A stretch of 64,000 bases of DNA from positions 1-64,000 of the forward strand of contig NW_004085919.1 in the NCBI RefSeq assembly GCF_000220395.1, in the 5' to 3' direction. This DNA comes from Ichthyophthirius multifiliis. Lineage: Eukaryota; Ciliophora; Oligohymenophorea; Hymenostomatida. Below are positions 50,168 through 64,000 of the stretch, piece by piece. The first letter of the stretch is position 1. Every line of letters begins with the position of its first letter. Under the pieces are notes generated by a model, which saw nothing but the letters and a program-made list of their open reading frames with translations, was not told where the DNA came from and ran no database searches. Made by a program: the position numbers and the translations under genes.

Positions 50168-51153
50168 ATGTAATAAAATTCTTTTGATTTATTAACCTAT
50201 TTAACCTTATTTAACTTCTGTAAAAAATATTTTTTTTATTATTATTAATAAAAAATCTAAAATAGAAGCTTAAAGTTTCTCGGATTAACATTCTTGCTAA
50301 TTATAAAATTATTCTAATATTATCAAAAATAACGAAATTTAATACATAAACTAATAAGAAATTGAATAATAAAAAAAACCTCAAACTGAAACTTGGGAAT
50401 AAGATAAAGAAAAAAAAAATTCGGAATGTAATAATTTAATGAGCGATGATTCTGAAGAACTTGAAAAACCTAATTTTACAGATGATTCATGTGGAAGCTA
50501 ATAAAATATATTCTAATAATAAAATAGAAAAAATAATTTATTTTAAGTATTTTAATAAATTGCCTTATAATATAGTGATTTTAATAAAATTAAATAATAA
50601 AAAAAAACTTCTACTATAACCAAGAATAATAAGAAAATTGTAAAAAATAAAATCAAATAAAATAAAAAAAAAAATCCTCCTTAAATTGAGTTAGTCTGCT
50701 TTTAATAAATCACTAAAAAAGGTATACTTAAAGTTTAAAAGTTCCCTTGTTTTAAGGATAAAGAAATCTATAAAATTAAATAAAAAATTACTCTTCCTAA
50801 TATTTAATAAGTAATTTGTCTATAAAATATTATTTTATTAAATTTATTATATTTGTTGAATAAATAATCATATTATAAAATATAAAATTAAATTAATATA
50901 AAATAAACTTTAAATTTTTTATTATTTTTTTTAAAAAAATATTACTTATATATATATATATTTTTTTTATTTTATATAGTATTCAGATGATGATAAATGT
51001 AGTGGAGATGAATAAATTGAAAGTGCAGCTAATAGTGTATGTAAAAACTTATTCTAAGCTGTTTCTGAATATAATCCTGATTTCAAATAATTTCAACAAA
51101 AATAATTAAATTTCAGAGATTTAAAAATAGAATTAAGTGATGAAGATTATTGA
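50168..51153 (+). CDS. Acidic/basic low-complexity protein, function unknown
   Basis: Three exons (introns 50220-50265 and 50811-50979) give 257 codons (256 aa). The protein alternates acidic clusters (MSDDSEELEKPNFTDDSCGS, YSDDDKCSGDEQIESAANSV) with Lys-rich stretches (KKIVKNKIKQNKKKNPPQ) and a central GILKVQKFPCFKDKEIYKIK. The C-terminus (CKNLFQAVSEYNPDFKQF, DLKIELSDEDY) ends in an acidic tail. There is no TM segment or signal peptide. Two cleanly splicing introns and the ordered acidic/basic blocks support a real gene, plausibly nuclear or chromatin-associated by composition, which is weak evidence. The second intron, 169 nt, is long for this genome. Confidence 0.6.
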
Positions 51154-51860
51154 TATGTAAAATATAATTTTAATGAGTTATTTATATATATATAAATGTA
51201 TTTATTTTTTTCTCCTTAATATTTATATGATAAAAAATAAAACACGCACACAATATAATCAAAAGAACTATTTTTATTATTTATTTTATAAAAAATCTGA
51301 TATTTTATAATTAAATAATTAAAGTTTATTAAAAACACATTTTTTTTTGTTAATAAAATAAAAAATAGTGAGTGAGCTTATTTTTGATTTATAAAAATAA
51401 TTTTTTTTAGCTTAATTTTATCTAAAATGCTTTAATTATTTATACTCTATAAATTTTCCAAAAATAAAAATAAAATACCAAGAATGAACTAAACTTCTTA
51501 TTAAAAAATTAAAGAAAAATACATTTTTAATATTTTGATTTTCTATTAAATAATAATATGAAAAAAATAAAATCTAATTAAATAAATAGATCTTTATTAA
51601 TTAAAATAATACTTTTATGAATACTTTTTTTTTTTTATGATTAATTTAATTCACTTTTAAGAATAATTTTATGTTCTATTATTAAGAAATTCTATTTACT
51701 ATTTTTTTTTTAATTATAAACACTTTTTTAAACTATTAGTTAAAATAAAATAAAAATATAAATAAAAAATTATTTGTCAATATATTATAGCATTATAACA
51801 AAAAAAGTACTTATTAATTTTTCATAAAAAAATAAAAATAGCATCTGATTATCATAAAAA
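51154..51860. other. Intergenic AT-rich gap
   Basis: 0.7 kb A/T-rich spacer. Nothing recognised apart from the expected promoter of the next gene. Confidence 0.55.
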
Positions 51861-54662
51861 ATGTCACGAAAAAAACTACCCCAATAATAATTATAATAAC
51901 CGCAAAAATAAGAAAAAGAATTAACATATAACATTGAACCCATAATCGAAAACATAATAGGTTATTCTACTCGAATAGAGACTCCATTCGGTGAATTATG
52001 TAGTTTACATTGTGAAATAAACTCAAATGGACGCAAATATAAAGCTATAGAAGAAATAATAGATAATATAAAGCCATATGCAAACACATATCAATAAAAT
52101 ACTTTTAGTTTTAATTTAATTGAAAATATAATAAAACATTCTAATAATTATATATTAAATTATTTAGGTTTAAATCCAAAAGAATACCAAATAATAGATT
52201 GCTGTCAAAATGATATAGATCCATATAGATAAATAGTAAATATATTAAAATAAACTAGAATTTAGTAATAAAACGAGAATATTAAAAACATTATTTATAT
52301 ATAAGAATATGAAAACTATTATAATATAATTCCTTGGAATTCCTTAAAAAACTCAAATTTTAAATTTTTATAAAATAATTATTAACAATCTTAAAATATT
52401 GACTTAGAGGAAATTAATTCAGAAATTCTAAAAAATAAAAAAGATTTTCACATTTTCAGTCTAAGTTCTATTTTTCCTTTTAATTTCCAAAAAATCACAA
52501 ATTTAGATTTATTTGAAAAACAATTAGAAATTTGGAAAAATAATAACAAAGAAAAAAACATATTTGCAATTTTAAATATAACTGATGATATTATTATTTA
52601 AAAATAAAGTAAAAAAAACAACATTTTCGATGCTTTCATATTAAACGGATGTAAATTATTAGGCGGCTAAGATAGTACTAACATACTTATATATAAAAAA
52701 AACCTAGAAGATTAAATAGAGAAAAAAATAGAATTAAATCTACCAAATTTAGTTGATTTTCTTGAAGAAAATATTGATTTTACACATATATATAGACTAG
52801 CCTTGTCTATGTAATTTCTAGAAGAACAAGAATTAATTTTCTAAGAAAATAAAAAAAACACTGAATTATTTATTTCAGAAATACAAAAAGCAAACTAAGA
52901 ATTAAAAGCCACAAATTAATTTAGAAAAATATTTATTTCCGGAATGGAAAACCCAAACATAAACTGGAACACTAATGGTACTTTTAATATAATTTTTTAT
53001 GTTCAAAACAGCGAAATATTCGACAAAGACAATAAAAGCTATTTACATCCGGAATTAGCAGTTTAGATTTTACATGATTTATTCGGTATATTAGCTTTAG
53101 CTAAATATAATTTGGTATTTAAAGATGATTAGAATTGCCTTTTAGGTAATATACCGAAACCTATATAGGTATAAATGATAGAAACTGGCCAATTTTTGAC
53201 AGAAGAGAAGAATATATTGGGTTTTGTATAAATAGATATATTTAAATTATTTAAAGAAGAAGAAATAAAGTATTTAGTTTTTAGTTTAAAAAGCCTGTGT
53301 GAACAAGGGGATGAATTAAGTAAATTTTTCGATAAAAATGATTTCCATATGAACAATTTTTTATATGAAAATATGGACTTTAATTTTTTTTAAGTCTAAA
53401 AATATAACGAAAATCGTAACGAAGATTTCGTAAAAAAAAGGATCTAAAAATTTGATAATTAAATGTATGAAATTAAACGTATTTTGAAAAATATTAAAAG
53501 GTATTTTTCATTACATGATGGCTATATAAGAGATAAAACCTTAGTTTTTGATTATAAAAATAATACTTAAAATAGTTTATAGTAAATTACTGCTAATAAT
53601 AATAATGAATAAGAAAGGAATTTTTAAGTTTTTCCTTACTAAGAAATAAATTTATTTGATGATTAGAAAAGTATAGATTTTAAGTCAAAAGCGGAAAAAG
53701 CTTAGGAAAAGATTAATATTTAACTTGATTAAATTAATTAATTGAAATAAAAGTCATTGTTTGATATTTAATTAAATAATAATAACTAAGAAAAAGAAGA
53801 AGAATAAATAGATATTATTTAATAAAACGCTTTTTTCCCAAAGAAAAGTGAGATTATTATGACAAAAGAGTAAATAAAAGAGCAAATGAGAACTTTGTTT
53901 TAGTAATAAAGGAAAAAAAGTGGCTTATTTTCCAAAAAAGAGGAGAAAATGACACAAATGATGCTTTAAATCCTCCGTGAACAATTCATAAAACCCTACG
54001 AAAACCTCCAGAAACCTTAAATAATATTTTAAGAAATCCAACCATCCTTTTTATTTTAAAACTAAATGGAAATTCGGGAAAAAAGAAACTCGAATTTGCG
54101 ATTTATTTTTAATAATTATTCATCTTCGAGGAACATTTTATGCGAAAAAGCATATAGTTTATTGAATTTGTAGAATTTTTAAATTTTCGGAATTGATTTT
54201 GAACTTTTAAATAACGATAAAATTTTACTCAAAACGATTTTCGAAAATGTCTGTTAAGAAAACAATAATGATTCTCAAGAATTTAAGTTTACAGATTTTT
54301 TGATTTCTCTAGAAAAAATAGCACTTTTAATGTATGCTGATAATTAAAAACTACCCACAAACTCAGATAAAATGTAAGAACTTTACACATATATGGGAGT
54401 GCATGATCTAGATATTATTAAAGGTAAAATTAATAGAAACTTAGACTCTTAAAGAAATAATCTAGGAGGATATTATTCAGTTAATGAAAATTAAAGTAAT
54501 AATAGTAAAGATGTTTATGGTCAGAAAAAATATAATAGCTTTAAAAGTGTGTATACAAATGATCTCTTTAAATCAAGAATTAATTAAATTTAGTAATAAG
54601 AAGATATCAAATAATAAAATTTATTAAATTTTCTTTCTTAAAGTCAATTAAAAAAATATTGA
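51861..54662 (+). CDS. Class-V aminotransferase-like pseudoenzyme with long C-terminal extension
   Basis: A single uninterrupted exon of 934 codons (933 aa), unusual in this intron-rich window. Residues about 35-470 follow the order of the ciliate class-V aminotransferase / cysteine-desulfurase family: TRIETPFGE, a degraded entry (CEINSNGRKYKAIEE for YADYTASGR...IE), KPYANTY, then IIPWNSL, an IDLEEIN helix and a PLP-lysine region LNGCKLLGGQDSTNILIYKK (the family has S-x-H-K-x-x-GG). Lys265 is kept but its neighbouring His is Cys. Next comes YLHPELAVQILHDLFGIL followed by ALAKYN, where active enzymes have Q-A-R-G-G-C. The rest is Gln-rich coiled coil (LDQINQLKQKSLFDIQLNNN), a helical region, and a C-terminal module (FTDFLISLEKIALLMYADNQ) typical of ciliate cytoskeletal proteins. 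PLP enzyme activity is doubtful. Confidence 0.75.
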
Positions 54663-54873
54663 AAATCTAAAATTTGAATAGTAATTAAATTATATTATTT
54701 AATTTTTATTTATATATGAATTTTCCTTAAAATGATGTAAATATTTTTTCACATTTTAAATAAAATATTTTTGATAATATAAGAAAAATATAATATACAA
54801 AATAAAAAATAATATAAATGAATTAATAAAAATATAAAATAAATATATATATAAAGTCAAATAATAATATATA

Positions 54874-54922
<49 letters not shown>

Positions 54923-55117
54923 CTCACTATTTTATAATTTCCAAATTAAATGATTATAATTTTTTATATGAAAATTATATTTTGTTATATTTATTATATA
55001 ATTTAATTATTATATACTTATTCTTAAATAAAAGATTATAATTTTTTTTTATTCTTGCATTTTTTATTTTATAAACATAAAAAATAATATTAAAAAAAAA
55101 TATATACACATTTCAAT
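54663..55117. other. Convergent intergenic gap with TA array
   Basis: A/T-rich 3' flanks of two converging genes. A TA array occupies about 54861-54915. Confidence 0.7.
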
Positions 55118-56020
55118 TCAATTTTCTTTATATTTTTCATATTTTTTACAATGATCATATCTATATTTATCTTTTAAAAACATCTAATTTGTTGTTTTAA
55201 ATTAATTTTTAAAACTAGGAATACATATTATATTTTCAGCTTTTTTCTACATAATTTCTTTATTATTTTCATTAATTTTATTATTATTTTAAATATTTTC
55301 TTAATATTAGTAATTCTCGTTATATGTAGTTTTAAAAAAATTAACTTATTAACAAATTCCTATCTTTATATTAGATTGATTCCATTTTATTTTTTCAGAA
55401 ATCTCAGTTTTTGTATGACTTTTTCCATCATTTTTTGCCCTCAGTAATTCTTCATGAGTTTTTTCTAGTTTTTCTTTTTATTCTGATTTATTTAAAGGAC
55501 TGCTTGTGTATTTGATTATATTCAAATTATCTAATGGAGGCCATTTAGATTCTATTTAAGTATTTTTTTTAATAAAAAAGGTTTAATAAGTAGTATTAGA
55601 TTCTAAAAGAGGTCCTCTGACTATTATTTTTTTAGGAGATTAAATTTTATTTTAAACGAAAGTTTCTTTATTTTAAATTTGTTCAGTTTTAATTTTTTTA
55701 GGAGAAAATACACATTAAATTTAATTAGAATTCTCGTATTTTTTTTAATACTGAAAAAGCTTAATTTTATATAAATCAGTATCTTTTTAATAATTTTCTA
55801 TTTATTAATTATTCTTTTAGTAATTCGAAAGTGCAATTTTTTTAAAATCTGGTGATAAATGATGACTTTTGGAACATTTATAACGTCCAAATGTACAAGA
55901 AAAACATTTACAAAGCTTTTTTAGACTATTAAAATGGAATTCATTTTTTTTATATAATTCTTTTAAATGATTTTGCAATTTTTGTTTATTTTTTTAATAT
56001 TGATTTTCCTAATCTATCAT
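55118..56020 (-). CDS. SAXO-like (FAM154) microtubule-associated protein
   Basis: A single exon of 301 codons (300 aa). After a charged N-terminal helix comes a Cys motif, KLCKCFSCTFGRYKCSKSHH, close to the N-terminal cysteine motif that defines SAXO/FAM154 proteins (C-x-C-xx-C-xCGRHHCPH). Downstream are repeat-like Mn-module traces such as GPLLESNTTYQTFF, IESKWPPLDNLNI and QQVNFFKTTYNENY, with the TTY...F pattern of SAXO modules at irregular spacing. SAXO proteins bind and stabilise axonemal and basal-body microtubules from their lumenal side. The modules are few and divergent, so orthology to SAXO1/2 is uncertain. It is transcribed head-to-tail with the SNARE gene upstream. Confidence 0.72.
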
Positions 56021-56185
56021 TTTTGTATATTAATTTAATTAATTTTTTTTTTTAAAAAAAAAAATAAAAACCAAAAATAAAAAAAAAAATAAAATATTTA
56101 TTTTTAAAAAAAATGATTTCTGGTTAAATTTTTAATAAATAATAAAAAAAACAAAATCCATATTAATAATAATAATAAAAAAAAA

Positions 56186-56851
56186 TCATAAATAAATAAG
56201 TAAACAAACTAAAATAGCAATTTCTATTAAAATAGCAATAATAACGTAACAAGAATTCGTTTTTTTTACCAAATTTTTCATTTTGCTAGTTGTTTTAACC
56301 ATCTATTCAGTATTTTTATTTTATAATTAATCTAATTTATCTAAATCCTTACCTTAATCAGTGACTACATCCCCAATTTTAACAGCCACATGTTTTGTTT
56401 ACACAATAACATTATTAAGCTAATTTAATGATTCATCTTATTTTTTCTTTTCTTATTCATAAGATGAATATACTTGTTTATTATCCATATTTTCCACATC
56501 ATATTTTTACTCAAATTAATTATTATTATTATTATTTTAAATAGAATTATCGTTAAAATTATTTATCTTTTTATCAAAAAGCTTCTATAAATCTAAATTT
56601 AAATTAACTAATTCAGTATGTTAGTTTCTTCTGGTTTATATTTAGTTTTAGTTAAGATTGGCTGCTTGTATTTATTGAGAAAATTCATCAATACTCTTTT
56701 AAAATTCTATTAAATCAGATTTTATCTCATTTTCTAAACGTCCCATGCTTATTCTTTGGGATTCTTTTTATTATTTAAGTTCTATATTCTTTTTTATATT
56801 CAAGTATTTCCGTTTGATTTATAAATAATTTTATAAGAAATTATCAGACAT
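56186..56851 (-). CDS. Qc-SNARE (syntaxin 6/8-like)
   Basis: Membrane-fusion protein. A single exon of 222 codons (221 aa). An N-terminal helical region (residues about 1-130) is followed by a SNARE motif, QDESLNQLNNVIVQTKHVAV, KIGDVVTDQGKDLDKLDQLQ and NTEQMVKTTSKMKNLVKKTN, then a C-terminal TM anchor (YVIIAILIEIAILVCLLIYL) ending at TGA. The zero-layer residue is the Gln in DQGKDLDKL. The pattern Q-x-x-x-LD-x-L is typical of Qc SNAREs such as syntaxin 6, 8 or 10. Several glutamines, including the zero-layer one, are TAA. Compartment (Golgi or endosome) is inferred from the Qc class. Confidence 0.88.
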
Positions 56852-57614
56852 TTTTTTTTAATTAATACTTTGAAATATATTTTTTTTATTATAATAAATA
56901 AAAATATATAAGTATATATATATATATAAAAATATATATAAAATAAAAGTTATAATAAGAAAATTTATAAATATATAAATATATAAATATTTATATATAT
57001 AAATATATATATATCTATATCGATATATATAAAAATATTTTATTAATATATAAAATTATTTATATTAATATTTAAATAAGCATATTTATATGTATCTTCA
57101 TTTTTATTTATATTTATTTTTATATTTGTATAAAGAATATAAAATATTAAATAATGATAAAAAATATTATAAATATATTAAATTTATTTATTATAAAAAA
57201 AGATTTATTATATTTCAAATTAATATATATTTTATATATTTTAATATATAATAAATAATTATTTATAAATAATAATATATCATTTATTAAAAATAATTAT
57301 ATTTTAAATAAAACAATTTATTATTTATTTAGAAAATGATATTTTTTTATTTAAATAATATTAATCAAAATATTAAAATATAATTATATTTTATTTATTT
57401 AATTAAATATGTATTATTATAAAAATTTATTCTTTATTAATTTATGTATTTATAAAAATATTTATAATTATATTTTGTAAATTAAATAACACAACAATAC
57501 AAATATTGCAAAATCACTCATATATATATATATTTTTTTTAAAAAAAAAAATATTCATAGAAGCCTAATTATAAATAAACTAATTATTTTTAATTTAATT
57601 TGAAAATAACTCAA
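56852..57614. other. Divergent intergenic region
   Basis: 0.76 kb of A/T with many short TA and TTA tracts between the SNARE and GFAT genes, presumably holding both promoters. Confidence 0.55.
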
Positions 57615-59794
<2,180 letters not shown>

Positions 59795-61441
59795 GAAAAA
59801 AATACTATAAACTGTTAATGTAGTTTTTATTATTTTTAAATAAAAATATTAAAAACTCTTTAATTAATACTTATATTTATATTTTTTGTTAAAAATATTT
59901 AATATTTATATCAATTTATAATTAAAAAAAATATTAATTATGTTTATTTTTGCAAAAATAATGTTTTTCAATTTTATAATTATATTTTTTTATATATTGA
60001 TTTATACAATCTAATTAATTAATATTAATGACATTTTTGGTTTATTTAATTTTTTTATTAAATAAATATTATTCTATATGTATTAATATCTAAAGATTTC
60101 TAATAAATTTTGCACTATTAATTATTAAATTTTTAATTAATAAATTTAAATCTTATTAATGTTTTGATAAATAATATAAATTATTTAAATCATTTACTAT
60201 TATTTTTGTTCATTTTCTTTATAATTTATTTATTTAAGATTTCACAAATTCATATGGTAGACTATTATAATCTAAATATTTTTTAGTTAAATTCCGTTTA
60301 ATCAACTCAAGTCATATCTTGCAAAAATTAATTAAGTTAAATTTTTATTAATTAATTTTATTTTATTTTTAATTATTTAATTAATATTATTATTTATAAC
60401 CAAATTTATATTTTTAAATAGCAAACAATTATTTTTATTATAACATTCTTTTTAGTATTAATTCTATAAATATTTCTAAAATATTACTAAACAATTTCTT
60501 TACATTATTTAACATTTAAAGAAAAAAAAACAACTAATATTTAATAATTCTAAGATATATAATATTCTTCTTTAATAACCATTTATAAACAAAATTAAAA
60601 TATTTATTATTTTATATCAAAAAAAAATTAAATTTTGTTATATACGCTTCACAATTTTAACAATGGTTTGTTTTTAAATATTTATTATGTATTCAAATTT
60701 ATTAAAGTTCATTAGATTATGGTTTAAAAATACGTTAAAATTACTATTTAGAGAATTTAAAATTAAGAAAAATATAAAAATAAATTTAAAAAACAATTAT
60801 TTTTATTTATATATTTAGATATAATAAAATCTTACTTTATTTTTAATAATATATAGTTGAAATTTATAATTATTGAATAAAAACATTATATATTAAATAT
60901 AATACAATTTGAATATTTTATATATATCAAAATTTAAAAAATAATTATTTATATTATTTATATATTAATATAAATATTATATAAAAATAAGGTTTATATA
61001 TATTTAAATGAATATTATTACTAAATAAATAATAAATATATATATATATATATATTTAAACATAAAAATATACATTTTTTTAAAAAAAATTGACTATAAA
61101 AAATAATTTTAAAAATTACTATTCTATTTATTATTTAATATTTATTTAAATTTTTATTTATAAAAAAAAAAAAAATAATATACATTAGTAATATAAAATA
61201 TATATTAGTAATACAAAATAATAAAAATATAGTAAATATTGTTATAATATGATATTATATAAATAATAAAAATATATTATAATTTTATTAATTGAAATTT
61301 AAAAATTATTAAAGAAAATGAATATATTTTATATTTATATTGATTTAAATTTTCATATATCTTTTATAGTATTATATAATTTTTTTTTAAAATAATATTT
61401 GTTTTTCATTAATAATTTTTTAGTTTATTATTTAAATATAA

Positions 61442-61477
<36 letters not shown>

Positions 61478-62437
61478 TTATAATTATTTAAAATAATTTT
61501 ATTTCAAAAATAACTATTTTAAAAAAAAAAAAAATTGAAACATTTTTTTATTTTTATTAAAATATAATAAATAAAAAATATTACAATATAAATTTTTTAT
61601 ATAATACTTTGGATTTATTTTATTATTAAGACATCTTTGTTTTTAAAAATCTACTTCTAAATAAAATATTATATATATTACATACTTATAAATTTTTCTC
61701 GTTATTATAAATTTAATATTTTTTTATTAATTATTAAAATAAAGTAAATTAAATATTTTTTAATTTTTTTTTTTTATATTAATTTTATTTATATATGCAA
61801 TCGATAAAAATAAAATTTGAAAGTATATATGATTTTAAATTTTTAAATAAATTATTTAAAAATATTATATTTATAAAATGAAAATAATATTGATAAGAAA
61901 ATTTATTTAAAAAACTTATATAATAAATAAAATTATATAAAAAAATTAATTTTTTTAATTATAATATATATATTTAGAAATATTAATTAATTTAAATTTT
62001 TATATTTACTAGATATTTATAATTTATATATATTTATAAATAAAAATTTATTTTAAAATTATATAAAATATCGTTTTTATTTATATCTAAATTAATTATA
62101 ATTTATTTTTATTTTATTATTTTGAAATAAATAAATATTTAAAATATTAAATAAATATTTATAAATCAAACAAAAAAATTTTTAAATGATAAATTCAATA
62201 AGATAAATTTTAAATATTTATTTTTTATAAATTAAATATAAAATAAATTTAAATTAATTAAAATCTAAAATTAAATTAAATATAAAAAAATCTAAATTAA
62301 ATAATTAAAATCATGAAAAATTAAATTAAATACAATTAATTTAAATATAATCAAATTTAATTTTATTTAATTTATTTAAATAAATCAAATTGAATAAATT
62401 AAATAAAATAAAATTAGATAAGATATAAAAAAAAAAA
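59795..62437. other. Longest AT-only intergenic region
   Basis: 2.6 kb between two converging genes, so no promoter is required here. Composition is almost entirely A/T. No frame, RNA fold or repeat family stands out beyond short TA arrays (61035-61055, 61440-61475). Much longer than needed for two 3' ends. Confidence 0.6.
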
Positions 62438-63908
62438 TCACAATTTCATTAAATTCGTAACTTTTGCTAATTTAGGCATTTATAATATATTAGACTAATT
62501 CTGTTTTTTTCTATCTTCTATTTTTACAAATTCTCTTATTTTTTCTCCTACATAAACTTATCTTGGTCTTCCTATTTTATTTAATCCTTCTGCCATCATT
62601 TCCGACCATTAAGTAATCCATCCAATAGATCTTGCAATAACAAACATAACAGTGAACATATTTACTGGAATATCTATTGCTTTGTAAACTAATCCTGTGT
62701 AAAAATCTACATTAGGATAAAGTTTTCTATCCAAAAAATATTTGTCATTCAAAGCTGCTTATTCTAACTTTAAAGCTAGATCAAATAAAGGCATAGTATC
62801 CTAACCAACTGCCTAGAGCACTTTATAGCACATTTTCTGCATAATTTTCGCTCTAGGATCAAAGTTTTTATACACTCTATGCCCAAAACCCATCAATCTA
62901 AACCCTGAACTCTTATCTTTTGACATCTATAATATTTTTTCGATATTATCAACATTTCCAATTTACTCTAACATATTAAGTACAGCCTCATTCGCTCCTC
63001 CATGCATTGGTCCCCATAAACTTGCAATACCAGCAGCTATACATGCGAATGGATTAGCTAATTAAAAATTTCCAAAAAAAATTATTTTATTTTTTAAAAA
63101 CAAATAAAAAAATACCTTAAGAACTACCCGCAATCCTCACAGTTGAAGAACTTGCATTTTACTCATGATCTGCATGTAAAAGTAGTATTTTATCAATAGC
63201 TTATACAATAACTTCATCGATTTAAAATTCTTCATCCATAGGATTCGCTAACATCATATAGAGAAAATTCTAAACATAATTATATTTTTTTTTAGGTTAG
63301 ATTAAAGGCAATCCCGAAGCAGTCCTAAAAGCATAAGCTGCAAGCGTAGGAATTTTTGCAATGACTTTAATAGCTATATGTTCACGATCACGACTATCAT
63401 TAACATTGAATTCTTGATACATAAATGCACTTAAAGCACCTACTACACCTAACATAATAGCCATAGGGTGCGCATCGGCCTAAAATCCTTAATAGAAATC
63501 TTAAATCTTTTTATGTACAACCATTTCGGATACTACAAGTTCCTCAAAGGCCTCTTTTTCTTTCTTACACGGTAGTTATCCGTATATCATCAAATAGCAA
63601 GTTTCCATAAAAGAACAGTTTTCAGCTAAATCTTCTATTTTATATCCTCTGTATAATAGTTAACCTTTTTCACCGTCTATATAAGTAATTTAAGAAGCAC
63701 AAGAAGATGTAGCAGTAAAACCAGGATCATAAGTAAAATAACCAGTTTATTAAGCTAAATTTCTTATATCTAAAACTGGAGGACCTAAAGTACCTTTCAA
63801 TATGGGGATTTTATAGGTTTTGCCATCTGGAAAAGTTATTGTGGCATTTTCATTTGATTAAGGAACTATGGGGACTAGATCTTTGTATTTTTAATAGTGG
63901 GTGTTCAT
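62438..63908 (-). CDS. Citrate synthase, bacterial GltA (type II) form
   Basis: Condenses oxaloacetate and acetyl-CoA. Two exons (intron 63058-63115) give 471 codons (470 aa) from ATG at 63908. The frame stays open upstream to the window edge, so an N-terminal extension cannot be excluded. The sequence follows bacterial GltA closely: [138 protein letters not shown] and IGRPRQVYVGEK. The catalytic His (PMHGGAN and FGHRVYK) and Asp (NVDFY) are present. It ends NLMKL, not a canonical SKL. Mitochondrial and peroxisomal locations are both open. Confidence 0.93.
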
Positions 63909-64000
63909 TGATATGCGCTTTATTATGTATGTGTCATCTTTATTGTTGTTTTTTGATGAGTTTGTGTCGTCATTTTATTGGTTTTTAATTAAGTTTTTTT

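Overview
The window is one end of a ciliate macronuclear chromosome. It opens with C4A2 telomere repeats (CCCCAA, read into the chromosome) and is extremely AT-rich. Nearly every recognisable gene uses TAA and TAG as sense codons, at positions where homologues usually have glutamine, and ends in TGA. Introns are mostly 35-85 nt, AT-rich and GT-AG. This fits an oligohymenophorean ciliate of the Tetrahymena/Ichthyophthirius group. The extreme AT content favours an Ichthyophthirius-like genome, but that last step is inference. No tRNA, rRNA, CRISPR array, transposon or virus-like element was recognised.

Layout. 1-3.5 kb: telomere, AT-rich subtelomere, eIF6, then two decayed tandem Nudix relics. 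4-16 kb: POC1 (centriole/basal body), a coiled-coil protein, CFAP52/WDR16 (axoneme), a MAPR/cytochrome-b5-like protein, another coiled-coil protein, METTL18, an ankyrin protein and a centrin-like EF-hand protein. 17-36.8 kb: a long minus-strand block with mitochondrial PheRS, a 66-aa protein, a full-length IP3-receptor-type Ca2+ channel of about 9.7 kb, TRAPPC5, a large helical unknown, a BT1-family transporter and a Rab-like GTPase. 38.2 kb: ubiquitin-RPL40 fusion. 40-48.3 kb: a TmcB-like multi-pass PAS protein, a single-pass membrane protein and a twin-CX3C protein. 50-54.7 kb: an acidic unknown and a class-V aminotransferase-like pseudoenzyme with a long C-terminal extension. 55-57 kb: a SAXO-like microtubule protein and a Qc-SNARE. 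57.6-59.8 kb: GFAT, with a local reading-frame break. 62.4 kb to the end: a citrate synthase of bacterial GltA type.

The genes do not form an operon. They are single-copy housekeeping genes (translation, mitochondria, secretion) mixed with cilium, basal-body and calcium genes (POC1, CFAP52, centrin-like, SAXO-like, IP3R). Intergenic gaps of 0.3-2.6 kb are nearly pure A/T. Long TA arrays and one 10-bp minisatellite lie mainly in introns and gaps. The items most worth following up are the aminotransferase-derived pseudoenzyme, the altered pore filter of the IP3 receptor, the bacterial-type citrate synthase, the GFAT frame break and the subtelomeric Nudix relics.
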